Assembly (NCBI RefSeq): GCF_900102815.1
Contig: NZ_FNGF01000002.1
Coordinates: forward strand, 248,001-312,000
DNA length: 64,000 bases
Direction of reading: 5' to 3'
Origin: Glycomyces sambucus
GTDB taxonomy: Bacteria; Actinomycetota; Actinomycetes; Mycobacteriales; Micromonosporaceae
Position numbers and translations under genes: made by a program. Position 1 is the stretch's first letter, and each line of letters starts with the position of its first letter. Below are positions 1-8,266 of the stretch, one piece after another. A model generated the notes under the pieces. The model worked only from the letters and a program-made list of their open reading frames with translations. It had not been told where the DNA came from and did not search any database.

Positions 1-288
1 CGGATCGAACGCGCGCCGCAGGGAGTCCCACTCGGGCTCTCCCGGGGGCCGCGCCGCCAGCCGGTCGGCGAGGTCCTCGCCCAGCCGCTCCAGGCTGTCG
101 AGCACGACCTCGTCCTTGGACGCGAAGTAGCGGAAGAAGCTCCGCTGCGACATGCCCACGGCCGCGGCGATCTCGTCGACCGTGGTCTCCTCGAAGCCCT
201 TGGCGACGAACAGCGACTCGGCGGTCCGCGCGATCCGGGACTGCACGGCCCGACGTGACACTTCTCGCAGACTGGTACCGGCGGTCAT
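1..288 (-). CDS. TetR-family regulator, 3' end cut by the window
   Basis: The 96 visible codons encode the N-terminal DNA-binding domain of a TetR repressor, with the helix-turn-helix around VDEIAAAVGMSQRSFFRYF at residues 37-55. The ligand-binding C-terminal half lies beyond base 1. The gene is divergent from the DHA2 drug exporter at 407, the classic arrangement for a repressor of its neighbouring pump. The ATG at 288 has no Shine-Dalgarno sequence but sits 7 bases after a TAACAT -10 element, so the message is probably leaderless. Family assignment is firm. The exporter as target is inferred from gene order and from the dyad at 316-330. Confidence 0.9.
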   Translation of the reverse strand, partial: MTAGTSLREVSRRAVQSRIARTAESLFVAKGFEETTVDEIAAAVGMSQRSFFRYFASKDEVVLDSLERLGEDLADRLAARPPGEPEWDSLRRAFDP

Positions 289-295
289 GCCAAGG

Positions 296-324
296 ATGTT
301 AGCAACTGCAATGATTGACAGTCA
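296..324 (-). promoter_or_regulatory. Leaderless promoter of the tetR gene
   Basis: On the minus strand TGACTG (324-319) and TAACAT (301-296) are separated by 17 bases, and the ATG at 288 follows the -10 after 7 bases, so transcription should begin at or next to the start codon. The -35 lies inside the dyad at 316-330, which fits autorepression. Confidence 0.5.
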
Positions 325-330
325 CTGACA
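316..330. promoter_or_regulatory. Probable TetR operator between divergent genes
   Basis: TGACAGT-C-ACTGACA is an inverted repeat with 6 of 7 pairs matching around a single central base. It overlaps the tetR -35 and a perfect TTGACA (315-320) pointing toward the exporter. Binding here could repress both genes. This is inferred from position and symmetry. Confidence 0.5.
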
Positions 331-406
331 CTTCCGGTGCGTACCCGCCGTCACCACAGCGGGCCCCGTCGGCACCGGGAAGGCCACAACACCCGAAGGA
401 TCCCCC

Positions 407-1915
407 ATGAGCGTTGACCAGCGTCCGGCCGACACACCAGAAGCGGCCGGCACACCCGCGGCGGTCGAGACCCCCGCCTCGGAAGGCGTCCCGGCCCAGA
501 TCAAACTGGTCCTCGGCGTGCTCCTCGTGGCCGCGTTCGTGATGATCCTCAACGAGACCATCATGGGCGTCGCCCTCCCCGAACTCATGGAGCAGTTCAG
601 CCTGACCGCCGCCACCGTCCAGTGGCTCACCACCGGCTTCATGCTCACCATGGCCATGGTGATCCCGATGACCGGCCTCATCCTCCAGCGGTTCACCACG
701 CGCACGGTGTTCATCGCCGCGATGACCCTGTTCACGGCGGGCACGATCCTCGCCGCGTCGGCGCCGGTCTTCGGCGTCCTCGTCGCCGCCCGCGTCATCC
801 AGGCCAGCGGCACCGCCGTCATGCTGCCGCTGCTCATGACCACCGTGATGACCTTCGTCCCCGCCGACCGGCGCGGGCGCACCATCGGCCTCATCACCAT
901 CGTCATCGCCGTCGCCCCGGCGGTCGGGCCCACCTTCTCCGGGTTCGTCCTCGCCCAGCTCTCCTGGCACTGGATGTTCCTGTCGGTGCTGCCCATCGCC
1001 GTCCTCGGCCTCGTCCTCGGCGCGCTGAAGATCCAGAACCTCGGCGAGACCCGCCCGGTCAAGTTCGACCTCCTCTCCGCGCTGCTCTCCGCGGTCGCCT
1101 TCGGCGGGCTCATCTACGGCCTGTCCTCGATCGGCGAGGCCGCCGCCGGGGCCCACACCCCCGTGCCGCCGTACGCGACGATCGCCGCGGGCGCGGTGGC
1201 GCTGGCCCTGTTCACCATCCGCCAGCTCCGCCTCCAGCGCACCGACTCGGCGCTGCTGGACCTGCGGGTGTTCCGCAGCCGCTCGTTCACCGTCGGCGTG
1301 GTCATGCTGCTGGTCTCGATGGCGGCGCTGTTCGGCTCGCTCATCCTGCTGCCCATGTACCTCCAGAACGTCCTGGACCTCACCACGTTCCAGACCGGCC
1401 TGGTGGTCCTGCCCGGCGGCCTGGCGATGGGCCTGACCGGCCCCGTGGTCGGGCGCCTGTACGACCGGTTCGGCCCGCGCCCGCTGGTCATCCCCGGCTC
1501 GTTCGGGGTCTTCGGGGCGCTGGCGCTGCTGACGATGCTCGACCAGGCGAGCCCGGTGTGGTTCGTCGTCGTCATCCACGTCCTCATGAGCCTGTCGCTG
1601 AGCATGCTCATGACGCCGCTCATGACCTCCTCGCTCGGGTCGCTGAAGATGGAGCTGTACTCGCACGGCAGCGCCGTCCTCACCACGCTCCAGCAGGTCG
1701 CGGGCGCGGCCGGCACGGCCGTGTTCATCACGCTGATGACCACGGGCACCACCGCGAGCCTGGAGGCCGGGGCGAACCCGGTCACCGCGCAGGCCGACGG
1801 CATCCACACCGCGTTCCTGTGGGGCGCGGGGATGGCCGTGATCGCCGTGGCCGCCGCGTTCCTGGTCCGCCGCCCGGCGGTGGACGGCCAGGAGCCGGCC
1901 CTCGCCGCGCACTGA
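407..1915 (+). CDS. DHA2-family multidrug exporter (MFS, EmrB/QacA type)
   Basis: This 502-residue membrane protein has about 14 hydrophobic helices, the size and topology of the proton-driven DHA2 drug exporters. A hydrophilic N-terminal tail of about 30 residues precedes helix 1, which carries LNETIMGVALPEL. That matches the usual DHA2 motif in which an acidic residue lies in helix 1. The ATG at 407 follows GAAGGA (395-400) with 6 bases between. It is divergent from the TetR gene at 1-288 and is the likely target of that repressor. It ends at a bidirectional terminator facing the chitinase gene. The exported substrate cannot be read from the sequence. Confidence 0.9.
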   Translation: MSVDQRPADTPEAAGTPAAVETPASEGVPAQIKLVLGVLLVAAFVMILNETIMGVALPELMEQFSLTAATVQWLTTGFMLTMAMVIPMTGLILQRFTTRTVFIAAMTLFTAGTILAASAPVFGVLVAARVIQASGTAVMLPLLMTTVMTFVPADRRGRTIGLITIVIAVAPAVGPTFSGFVLAQLSWHWMFLSVLPIAVLGLVLGALKIQNLGETRPVKFDLLSALLSAVAFGGLIYGLSSIGEAAAGAHTPVPPYATIAAGAVALALFTIRQLRLQRTDSALLDLRVFRSRSFTVGVVMLLVSMAALFGSLILLPMYLQNVLDLTTFQTGLVVLPGGLAMGLTGPVVGRLYDRFGPRPLVIPGSFGVFGALALLTMLDQASPVWFVVVIHVLMSLSLSMLMTPLMTSSLGSLKMELYSHGSAVLTTLQQVAGAAGTAVFITLMTTGTTASLEAGANPVTAQADGIHTAFLWGAGMAVIAVAAAFLVRRPAVDGQEPALAAH

Positions 1916-1939
1916 CCCGCACGGCAGCAGTACGGAGGA

Positions 1940-1970
1940 ACGGGCCCGACCGCATCGCGGTCGGGCCCGT
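1940..1970. terminator. Bidirectional terminator between convergent genes
   Basis: A perfect 14-bp stem (1940-1953 with 1957-1970) closes a 3-base ATC loop. It lies between the stop of the exporter and the stop of the convergent chitinase gene. There is no long U tract, as is usual in high-GC actinobacteria. Confidence 0.8.
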
Positions 1971-1983
1971 TCCCGTGTGATCC

Positions 1984-3762
1984 CTAGAGTGCGTCCAGAT
2001 AGGGCCGGTGGCTCTCCATGAACTCCCAGCCGTAGTACTCGTCCCAGTTGATCGACCAGGTCATGAGTCCGCGCAGGCCCGGCGAGGCGCCGCCGCGGAG
2101 CGTGTAGCCGCCGCAGTCCGCCCCCGAGGTGAGGCAGTCGAGGGCCTGGTGCACCTGGGCGGGCTGCGTGTAGCCGTTCCCGGCGCTGACCGCGGCGGGG
2201 AGCCCGAACGCGATCTGGTCCTCGCGCAGGCCGGGGAAGAACCGGCCGGTATTGGCGACCTGGAACCCGGCCTTGAGCATGTCGGTCATGGCGATGTGGA
2301 AGTCCGCGCCGCCCATGTTGTGGTACTGCCCGTCCAGGCCCATGACGGGGCCGGAGTTGTAGTCCTGCACGTGGAGCACGTCCAGCTGGTCCCGGAGGGC
2401 GTGGATGACCGGCAGGTACGAGCCGGTGCGGTTGTCGCCGGCGCTGGTGCCGCCGTAGAACTGGTGGCCGACCTGCACGAAGAACGTCTCGGGCGCCATC
2501 GAGAGCACGAAGTCGTCGCCGTACTCGGCCGTCAGCGACTTGAGCGCGCTGATGAGGTTGACGATGACGGGCGTGGTCGGGTTGCGGAAGTCGCCGTCCC
2601 CGGCGTTGAAGTACAGCGAGTGGCCTTCGAGGTCGACGTCGAGGCCGTCGAGCCCGTACTCGTCGATGATGGCGCCCACCGAGTTCACGAACGCGTCCCG
2701 CGCGGCGGTCGTGGTGAGCTGCACCAGGCCGTTCTGGCCGCCGATGGAGAGCAGGACCTTCTTGCCCTCGGCCTGCTTGCGGTCGATCGCGGCGATGAAC
2801 TGGGCCTTGGTCTCCACGTTGGGGCACTCGGCGACCGGGCACAGCGAGAAGCGGATGTCGCCGGAGGTCGGGGTGGTCGGCTCGCCGAACGCGAGGTTGA
2901 TGACGTCCCATTCGGACGGCACGTCGTCCATCCGCAGGTAGCCCGATCCGTTCGCGAAGCTGGTGTGCAGGTAGCCGATGAGCGCCCGGTCGGCCAGGCC
3001 CGATCCGGTGCACCCGGCGGTCCGGCCGCTCACCGCGGCGGCGGGGCCCTCGCCCTCGGCGTTGCGCGCGGTCACGGTGAACTCGTAGGTGGTGCAGGCG
3101 GACAGGCCGCTGATCGTGGCGCTGGTGCCGGTGACCGCGACGTCGGCGGCCCCGGCGCGGCGCACGGTGTAGCCGTCCACGTCGCCGGAGGCGGCGTTCC
3201 AGGCGAGGGACACGCTGGTCTCGGTGGTCTGCGCGACGCGCGGCGACCCGGGCGCGCCGGGCACCGAGCCCTCGCCGCCGCCCTCGCCCGGCGGGCCGTC
3301 CACGACCACGTCGTCGACCCAGAAGTCGCCCTGGCCGTACCAGCCGTGGACGTACACCTCGGCGGTCGTCTGCGACGCGCCCGTGGTGAAGGTGGTGCTC
3401 AGCTGCGCGTACGACGCGGGCGACCCGGTCCAGGTCGACCCGCCCCCCGTCGCGCCGAGGTACACGTAGGAGCCGCGCACCCAGGCGCTGAGCGTGTAGG
3501 TGCCGCCCGGCTGCACCGGGACGGTGAGCGCGCACCGCCCGGTCGAGGCCGAGCCGGCGGTCCCCTTGAGCGCCTTGGTCCCCGAGCGCACCGGCGACGA
3601 CACCACCTGGCCCCCGTCGCAGTTCCACGGTGCCACCGTCCCGGATTCGAACCCCGGATCGGCGAGCAGGTTGGCGGCCTGCGCGGGCGAGGCGCTGAGC
3701 GCTCCGGCCAGCAGCACCGCCGCGGCGGCGAGCAGGGATGCGAGCAAACGCGGTCTTCTCAT
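1984..3762 (-). CDS. Secreted chitinase, GH18, with carbohydrate-binding and FnIII domains
   Basis: The 592-residue precursor starts with a Sec signal peptide (cleavage near AQA, residue 29). A beta-sandwich carbohydrate-binding module follows at about 30-155 (NLLADPGFESG to DFWVDDVVV), then a glycine-rich linker, a fibronectin type III domain at about 170-250, and a GH18 catalytic domain from about 255. The GH18 signature DGLDVDLE at 372-379 has the full DxxDxDxE pattern, with E379 as catalytic acid, so the enzyme should be active on chitin by substrate-assisted hydrolysis. The architecture resembles secreted Streptomyces chitinases. The ATG follows GGGAGG at a normal distance. It stands alone between a terminator and its own promoter, downstream of the ArsR gene. 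Confidence 0.93.
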   Translation of the reverse strand: MRRPRLLASLLAAAAVLLAGALSASPAQAANLLADPGFESGTVAPWNCDGGQVVSSPVRSGTKALKGTAGSASTGRCALTVPVQPGGTYTLSAWVRGSYVYLGATGGGSTWTGSPASYAQLSTTFTTGASQTTAEVYVHGWYGQGDFWVDDVVVDGPPGEGGGEGSVPGAPGSPRVAQTTETSVSLAWNAASGDVDGYTVRRAGAADVAVTGTSATISGLSACTTYEFTVTARNAEGEGPAAAVSGRTAGCTGSGLADRALIGYLHTSFANGSGYLRMDDVPSEWDVINLAFGEPTTPTSGDIRFSLCPVAECPNVETKAQFIAAIDRKQAEGKKVLLSIGGQNGLVQLTTTAARDAFVNSVGAIIDEYGLDGLDVDLEGHSLYFNAGDGDFRNPTTPVIVNLISALKSLTAEYGDDFVLSMAPETFFVQVGHQFYGGTSAGDNRTGSYLPVIHALRDQLDVLHVQDYNSGPVMGLDGQYHNMGGADFHIAMTDMLKAGFQVANTGRFFPGLREDQIAFGLPAAVSAGNGYTQPAQVHQALDCLTSGADCGGYTLRGGASPGLRGLMTWSINWDEYYGWEFMESHRPYLDAL

Positions 3763-3779
3763 GTGGTCCTCCCGTACTG

Positions 3780-3809
3780 ACAGTAAACCTTCCTATTAAT
3801 AAATGTCAA
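3780..3809 (-). promoter_or_regulatory. Chitinase promoter
   Basis: On the minus strand a perfect TTGACA (3809-3804) and TACTGT (3785-3780) are separated by 18 bases. The spacer contains an AT-rich stretch unusual for this genome. I did not find the paired direct repeats described in Streptomyces chitinase promoters. Confidence 0.5.
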
Positions 3810-3887
3810 TACGTCGGTGCCGTCCTCGGGCGCGGCGGGTCCACAGGAGATCAGCGGCAGCGCGGGGCTCGGGATCGCGGCTCCCGG

Positions 3888-4370
3888 TCAGGACCGCCGG
3901 GGCCGGTAGAGGCCGACGAGGACGCCGTACCGGGCCCCGTCCTCCTCGTTCTCGAGGTCCTGGACCAGCGCGTCGAGGGTGTCGCGGAGGCGCCGGGCCT
4001 GGGCCTCGGAGAGGCGGACGCTCCGGAGGTGGAGCAGCGGGTCGTCCTCGGCGGTGAGCATCTCGTCGGCCACGGCCGCGAGGGCCGCCTTGGTGCTCTC
4101 GCCGGGGTCGAGGTGCAGCTTGCGGAAGGCGCGCTTGAAGTACTGCTCGGTGCCGCCGCGGACCTTGCGGGCCTCGTCGAGGTCGACCAGGCCGGCCTCG
4201 CGCAGGATCTTCAGGTGGTGCCCCGCGCTGCCCTTGCTGATCCCCAGGTCGGCGGCGAGGCCGCTCAGGGTCGCGGGCCGCTCCCCGAGGGCGAGGAGCA
4301 GTCGGTGGCGCACCGGGTGCCCCAGGGCCCGGTACTGCGCGGGCGTCGCGACCTGCACGGGTTCGTCCAT
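3888..4370 (-). CDS. ArsR-family winged-helix regulator
   Basis: A 160-residue protein with an N-terminal winged helix of the ArsR type: ALGHPVRHRLLLALGERPATL then LGISKGSAGHHLKILREAGLV. The C-terminal half is a charged helical region (LSEAQARRLRDTLDALVQDL) of the kind used for dimerisation. There is no cysteine pair, so metal sensing in the ArsR/SmtB manner is unlikely. I prefer the ATG at 4370 over the upstream one at 4406, because the longer frame would run through the 24-bp palindrome. It is divergent from the S41-type peptidase and probably represses itself and that gene. Confidence 0.85.
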   Translation of the reverse strand: MDEPVQVATPAQYRALGHPVRHRLLLALGERPATLSGLAADLGISKGSAGHHLKILREAGLVDLDEARKVRGGTEQYFKRAFRKLHLDPGESTKAALAAVADEMLTAEDDPLLHLRSVRLSEAQARRLRDTLDALVQDLENEEDGARYGVLVGLYRPRRS

Positions 4371-4376
4371 GAAAAT

Positions 4377-4400
4377 AAGTGTCCAGAACTCTGGACACTT
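4377..4400. promoter_or_regulatory. Perfect 24-bp palindrome, likely ArsR operator
   Basis: Arms AAGTGTCCAGA and TCTGGACACTT are perfectly complementary around a 2-base centre (AC). The site sits in the short gap between the divergent arsR-like and peptidase genes, covering the probable promoters of both. A TTGACA pointing toward arsR (4406-4401) abuts it. Confidence 0.75.
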
Positions 4401-4453
4401 TGTCAAATCGGTGGTTGACTGCTCGATGTCACCCGCCCCTCCAGGAGGTCCCG

Positions 4454-5422
4454 ATGTCCGTCGTCACCCAGGTCGCGCAGCTCCTCGACCAGCACTACGT
4501 CTTCCCCGACGTCGCCGCCGAGCTCGGCGCCGTCCTCGCCGCCCGCGCCGCCGAGGGCCGCTACGAGGGCGCCGACCAGGCCCGCCTCGCCGAACTCGTC
4601 ACCGCCGACCTCCAGTCCGTCAACGGCGACCTCCACCTGCGGCTCAAGCACAGCGACACCGCGCTCGAGGAGACCCACGACGACGAGGAGACGCAGCTGC
4701 GGCAGATGGCCGAGTGGAGCGACCTCACCTGCGGCGGCGTCGCGAACGCGCAGCGCCTCCCCGGCAACGTCGGCCTGCTCAGGATCGCCCCGCTCCTGTT
4801 CCCGCCCGCCGTCGCCGAAGCCCGCGTCAGCGCCGCCCTGCGCCTCCTCGCCGCCACCGACGCCCTCATCGTCGACCTGCGCGAATGCCTCGGCGGCGAC
4901 CCGACCATGGTCTCGTGGGTCCACAGCCACTTCACCGGCGTCGAACCCGTGCAGCTCTCCGGCATGGCCCACCGCGACCCCGCGGACTTCAAGCAGCAGT
5001 GGACCTCCCACGTCCCCGGCCCCAAGTTCGGCCCCGACAAGCCCATGTGGGTGCTCACCAGCGCCGCCACGTTCTCCGGCGGCGAGGCCCTGAGCTTCGA
5101 CCTCCAGGAGCAGGGCCGGGCCGCGATCGTCGGCGAGCGCACCAGAGGCGGCGCCCACCCCCGCCAAGGCTTCAAAGTGGACACCCACCTGGAGGTCACC
5201 ATCCCCACCGCCCGCTCTGTCAGCCCCCGCACCGGCGGCAACTGGGAGGGCACCGGCGTCGTCCCCGACGTGCCCACCACCGCGGCCGGCGCCCTGCCCG
5301 AGGCCCACCGCCGCGCCCTCGCAGCCGTCCTGGCCCTCGGCGCCGACGGCCTGCGCGCGCAGGCCGCCGCCGAAGCCGCCGCGGCCCTGCGCGACCTCGA
5401 AGCGGCCCAGGCGAACACGTAG
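4454..5422 (+). CDS. S41-family peptidase-like protein (IRBP/tail-specific protease fold)
   Basis: The protein has 322 residues. An N-terminal helical domain (VTQVAQLLDQHYVFPDVAAELG) resembles that found before the catalytic core in IRBP-like S41 proteins. The core follows with VGLLRI, ALIVDLREC and the nucleophile region SAATFSGGEALSFDL, then IVGERTRGG. The serine of FSGGE is in the place of the catalytic serine. No signal peptide is visible, so it probably acts in the cytoplasm. I chose the ATG at 4454 because AGGAGG precedes it by 6 bases; an upstream ATG at 4379 lies inside the operator. It is divergent from and probably controlled by the ArsR protein. Confidence 0.8.
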   Translation: MSVVTQVAQLLDQHYVFPDVAAELGAVLAARAAEGRYEGADQARLAELVTADLQSVNGDLHLRLKHSDTALEETHDDEETQLRQMAEWSDLTCGGVANAQRLPGNVGLLRIAPLLFPPAVAEARVSAALRLLAATDALIVDLRECLGGDPTMVSWVHSHFTGVEPVQLSGMAHRDPADFKQQWTSHVPGPKFGPDKPMWVLTSAATFSGGEALSFDLQEQGRAAIVGERTRGGAHPRQGFKVDTHLEVTIPTARSVSPRTGGNWEGTGVVPDVPTTAAGALPEAHRRALAAVLALGADGLRAQAAAEAAAALRDLEAAQANT

Positions 5423-5438
5423 CCGGAGGGCCTGCATC

Positions 5439-5460
5439 CCGCCGCCCCCGCGGGCGGCGG
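5439..5460. terminator. Hairpin after the S41 peptidase gene
   Basis: CCGCCGCCC pairs with GGGCGGCGG across a 4-base CCGC loop, 16 bases after the stop codon. There is no U tract. Confidence 0.55.
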
Positions 5461-5570
5461 TATCGTGTGGCGCACCGAGGAGCGGACCATTCGTCACCGT
5501 TGCGGCGGTATCGGGCGGCCCGGCGCCCCGGCCTCCCCCGTAGCCGACGGCCTCTCGAAGGAGACCTCCC

Positions 5571-6818
5571 TTGCAGCGCACCACCCAGATGCTCGGCGTC
5601 CTCAACATCCTCATGGAGGGCCAGCGCCGCTCCGAGTCGGGCACCACCCGCAAGGTCGACGCCGTGTTCGACAAGATGCAGGCCAAGGCCCGCAAGGACA
5701 CCGGCACCGCCGGCCTCGTCCTCGACGACGAGGACGCCGCGCTCATGGAGACCCTGCGGTACCTCCTGCACTGCTGGGCGAAGACCCCCGACCTCTCCGG
5801 CGTCGGCTGGCGCTCGGCCAAGGACATGGTCGAGGCCCGCATCTCCAACCTGCTCACCGTCCGCCGCCTCCAGGCCCAGCACCCCGAGGTCCGCGACGAG
5901 GTCGTCGAGCGCCCCATCTTCGTGCTCGGCCTGCCCCGCACCGCGACCACCCTCGCGCAGCACATCATCGCCGGCTCCGACTCCGCCCGCGCCCCGTTCC
6001 TGTGGGAGATGTACTACCTCGGCCTCGAACCCTCCCCTGAGGAGCGGCGCCGCCGCATCCGCGCCACCCAGAAGCGCCTCGACATGACGCTGCTGCTGTC
6101 GAAGTCGTGGACCTCCATCCACCCCACCAACGCCGAATGGCCCGAAGAGGACTTCTGGCTCAAGTTCCACGCCGTCTTCCACACCACCGTCGCGCCCCTG
6201 CCCGGCTACCTCGACTGGTACCGCACCTCCTACGACCGCGACACCGACTTCCGGTTCGTGCGCGACGCCCTCCAGGTCCTCCAGGCCGGGCGGCCCAAGC
6301 AGCGCTGGGTCCTCAAGCACCCCGGCAACATCTTCAACCTCGACTCGATCCTGCGCGTCTTCCCCGACGCCCAGATCGTCCTCACCCACCGCGACCCCAC
6401 CACCGTCATGTCGTCGCTGTGCTCCATGGTGGAGAGCCTGTACAGCATCCACCTCAAGCGCGGCGCCGTCGACCCCGAGGAGATCGGCCGCACCTGGCTC
6501 CGGGAGCTCGCCCAGGGCATGGAGCAGTGCCGCCAGGTGCGCGCCGCCGCCGGGCAGCCGGGCCGGTTCGTGGACGTCAAGTACCACCGCCTCACCGGCT
6601 CCCCGCACTCCGCCGTCCCCGAGCTGTTCCGCCAGCTCGACCTCCCGTGGGGCCCCGACGACGAGGCCCGACTCGAAGAGCAGCTCACCCGCACCGGCCA
6701 GGGCGGCGGCCGCGACGGCGTGCGCCGCCACGAGCACTCCCTCCTCGGCTACGGCCTCGACCCCTCCGAGGTCGACGACGCCTTCGGCAGCGACTACATG
6801 CGCATCGCCGCGGGGTAA
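5571..6818 (+). CDS. Sulfotransferase family protein
   Basis: The 415 residues carry the 5'-phosphosulfate-binding loop FVLGLPRTATT at about 117-127 and the later region FPDAQIVLTHRDP that helps bind the 3'-phosphate of PAPS. It should transfer sulfate from PAPS to a hydroxyl of an unknown acceptor. Related actinobacterial and mycobacterial enzymes act on glycolipids, lipids or small molecules. The likely start is TTG at 5571, since GAAGGAG lies 7 bases upstream; an ATG at codon 7 (5589) is the alternative. It stands alone between the peptidase gene and the antibiotic-transferase pair, with no biosynthetic neighbours that would name a substrate. Confidence 0.85.
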   Translation: MQRTTQMLGVLNILMEGQRRSESGTTRKVDAVFDKMQAKARKDTGTAGLVLDDEDAALMETLRYLLHCWAKTPDLSGVGWRSAKDMVEARISNLLTVRRLQAQHPEVRDEVVERPIFVLGLPRTATTLAQHIIAGSDSARAPFLWEMYYLGLEPSPEERRRRIRATQKRLDMTLLLSKSWTSIHPTNAEWPEEDFWLKFHAVFHTTVAPLPGYLDWYRTSYDRDTDFRFVRDALQVLQAGRPKQRWVLKHPGNIFNLDSILRVFPDAQIVLTHRDPTTVMSSLCSMVESLYSIHLKRGAVDPEEIGRTWLRELAQGMEQCRQVRAAAGQPGRFVDVKYHRLTGSPHSAVPELFRQLDLPWGPDDEARLEEQLTRTGQGGGRDGVRRHEHSLLGYGLDPSEVDDAFGSDYMRIAAG

Positions 6819-6891
6819 AAGCGCTCGCGCGGGACGCACGGGCCGATCTAGACTCGCGCCCGTGCGCCCCGCCGCGACCCCGAGGAGACCC

Positions 6892-7758
6892 ATGACCGAG
6901 CCCACCGCCGACCTCGCCCGCGCCCTCGTGGCCGAGCAGTTCCCGCAGTGGGCCGGCCTCCCCGTCGCACCGGTCGACCGGCAGGGCTGGGACAACCGCA
7001 CCTTCCGCCTCGGCGACGGGCTCACCGTGCGCCTCCCCACCGGACCGACGTACGCCCTCGCCGTCGCGAAGGAGGACCGCGTCCTCCCCGCGCTCGCCCG
7101 CCACCTCCCGCTCCCCGTCCCCGAACCCGTCGCCACCGGGAAGCCCACCGCGGACTACCCGCACCCGTGGTCGGTCCGGCGCTGGCTCGATGGCACGACC
7201 GTCCAGGACGCGCCCGGCCTCGACCAGGAACGCCTCGCCCGCGACCTCGGCGCCGTGCTCACCGACCTGCGCGCCGCCCCGCTCGGCGACGGCCCCGCCG
7301 CCGGGCGCCACTCGTTCTACCGCGGCTGCCACCCCAGCGCCTACGCCGACCAGGTCCAGGACGCCCTCCGGACCCTCGCCGGCGAGGTCGACACCGCGGC
7401 GTGCGAAGCGGTCTGGGCCGCCGGCATGACCACCGTGTGGCAGGGCCCGCCCGTGTGGTTCCACGGCGACATCGCCCCGGGCAACCTCCTCGCCTCCGGC
7501 GGGCGCCTCTCGGCGCTCATCGACTTCGGCACCTGCGGCACCGGCGACCCCGCCTGCGACCTCCAGATCGCCTGGACCCACTTCACCGGCGACGCGCGCC
7601 GCGCCTTCCGCGAGGCCGCCGGCCTCGACGCCGACACCTGGGCGCGCGCCCGCGCCTGGACCCTCTGGAAGGCGCTCATCGTGACCGCGGGCGACCACGA
7701 CCGCGACGGCTCCCAGCGCCGCGCCCTCCACGCCGTCCTGGCGGACCCGGCCGCATGA
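6892..7758 (+). CDS. Aminoglycoside-phosphotransferase-family kinase
   Basis: A 288-residue APH-type kinase. It shows the nucleotide-binding start GWDNRTFRLGDGLTVRLP, the catalytic loop HGDIAPGNLL (Asp as base) and the metal-binding IDFGTCGTGDPACDL. The family phosphorylates antibiotics such as aminoglycosides or macrolides but also small metabolites, so the substrate is open. The ATG at 6892 has GAGGAG 5 bases upstream. A GTG at 6862, in frame, lies 7 bases after a TAGACT -10 element (6849-6854), so a leaderless longer form is possible. It overlaps the nucleotidyltransferase gene by 4 bases (ATGA), so the two are translationally coupled, and the pair looks like a resistance cassette. Confidence 0.85.
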   Translation: MTEPTADLARALVAEQFPQWAGLPVAPVDRQGWDNRTFRLGDGLTVRLPTGPTYALAVAKEDRVLPALARHLPLPVPEPVATGKPTADYPHPWSVRRWLDGTTVQDAPGLDQERLARDLGAVLTDLRAAPLGDGPAAGRHSFYRGCHPSAYADQVQDALRTLAGEVDTAACEAVWAAGMTTVWQGPPVWFHGDIAPGNLLASGGRLSALIDFGTCGTGDPACDLQIAWTHFTGDARRAFREAAGLDADTWARARAWTLWKALIVTAGDHDRDGSQRRALHAVLADPAA

Positions 7759-8246
7759 ACGCACAGCACGTCCTCGCACTCCTCGACGCCATGCGCCGCA
7801 ACGGCATCGACGTGTGGATCGGCGGCGGCTGGGGCGTCGACGCCCTCCTCGGCGAGCAGACCCGCCCCCACCGCGACCTCGACCTCATGCACCGCGCTGA
7901 GCACGAGGGCGCCCTCACCGCCCTCCTCCAGGACCTCGGCTACACCGAGACCCTCGACCAGCGGCCCGTCCGCTTCGTCATGACCGCCCCCGGCGGCCCC
8001 GAGATCGACCTGCACCCCCTGGTGTTCGGCCCCGACGGCGCCGCCGTCCAGTCCTCCTTCGACCCCGGGGCGCCCTTCCGCTACCCGGCCGACGCCTTCA
8101 CCACCGGCACCGTCGACGGCACCCCCGTCCCGTGCCTCTCCGCCGCCCAGCAGAACCACTTCCACCAGGGCTACGAACCCACCGACCGCGACCGGCAGGA
8201 CATGGCCCGCCTGCGCCGCGCCTTCGGCATCGCCACCCACTTCTGA
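7755..8246 (+). CDS. Lincosamide nucleotidyltransferase-like protein (LinA/LnuA type)
   Basis: The protein has 163 residues, the length of LnuA-type enzymes. The nucleotidyltransferase signature VWIGGGWGVDALLGEQTRPH is followed by RDLDL, whose aspartates bind metal, and then EIDLHPL carrying the third acidic residue. The C-terminal FHQGYEPTDRDRQDMARL also matches the family. LnuA proteins adenylylate lincosamides. Whether this one does so, or modifies another alcohol, cannot be decided here. It starts within the stop of the phosphotransferase gene. The two transferase activities in one operon suggest drug modification, possibly self-protection or environmental resistance. Confidence 0.85.
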   Translation: MNAQHVLALLDAMRRNGIDVWIGGGWGVDALLGEQTRPHRDLDLMHRAEHEGALTALLQDLGYTETLDQRPVRFVMTAPGGPEIDLHPLVFGPDGAAVQSSFDPGAPFRYPADAFTTGTVDGTPVPCLSAAQQNHFHQGYEPTDRDRQDMARLRRAFGIATHF

Positions 8247-8266
8247 ACCACGGCACTCCGACGCGC

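Noticed and set aside
299-3628. A 1109-residue open frame on the minus strand covering the exporter and chitinase region
   Set aside because: It is an out-of-frame shadow: arginine-, glycine- and histidine-rich composition, no domain, and it overlaps two well-supported genes.
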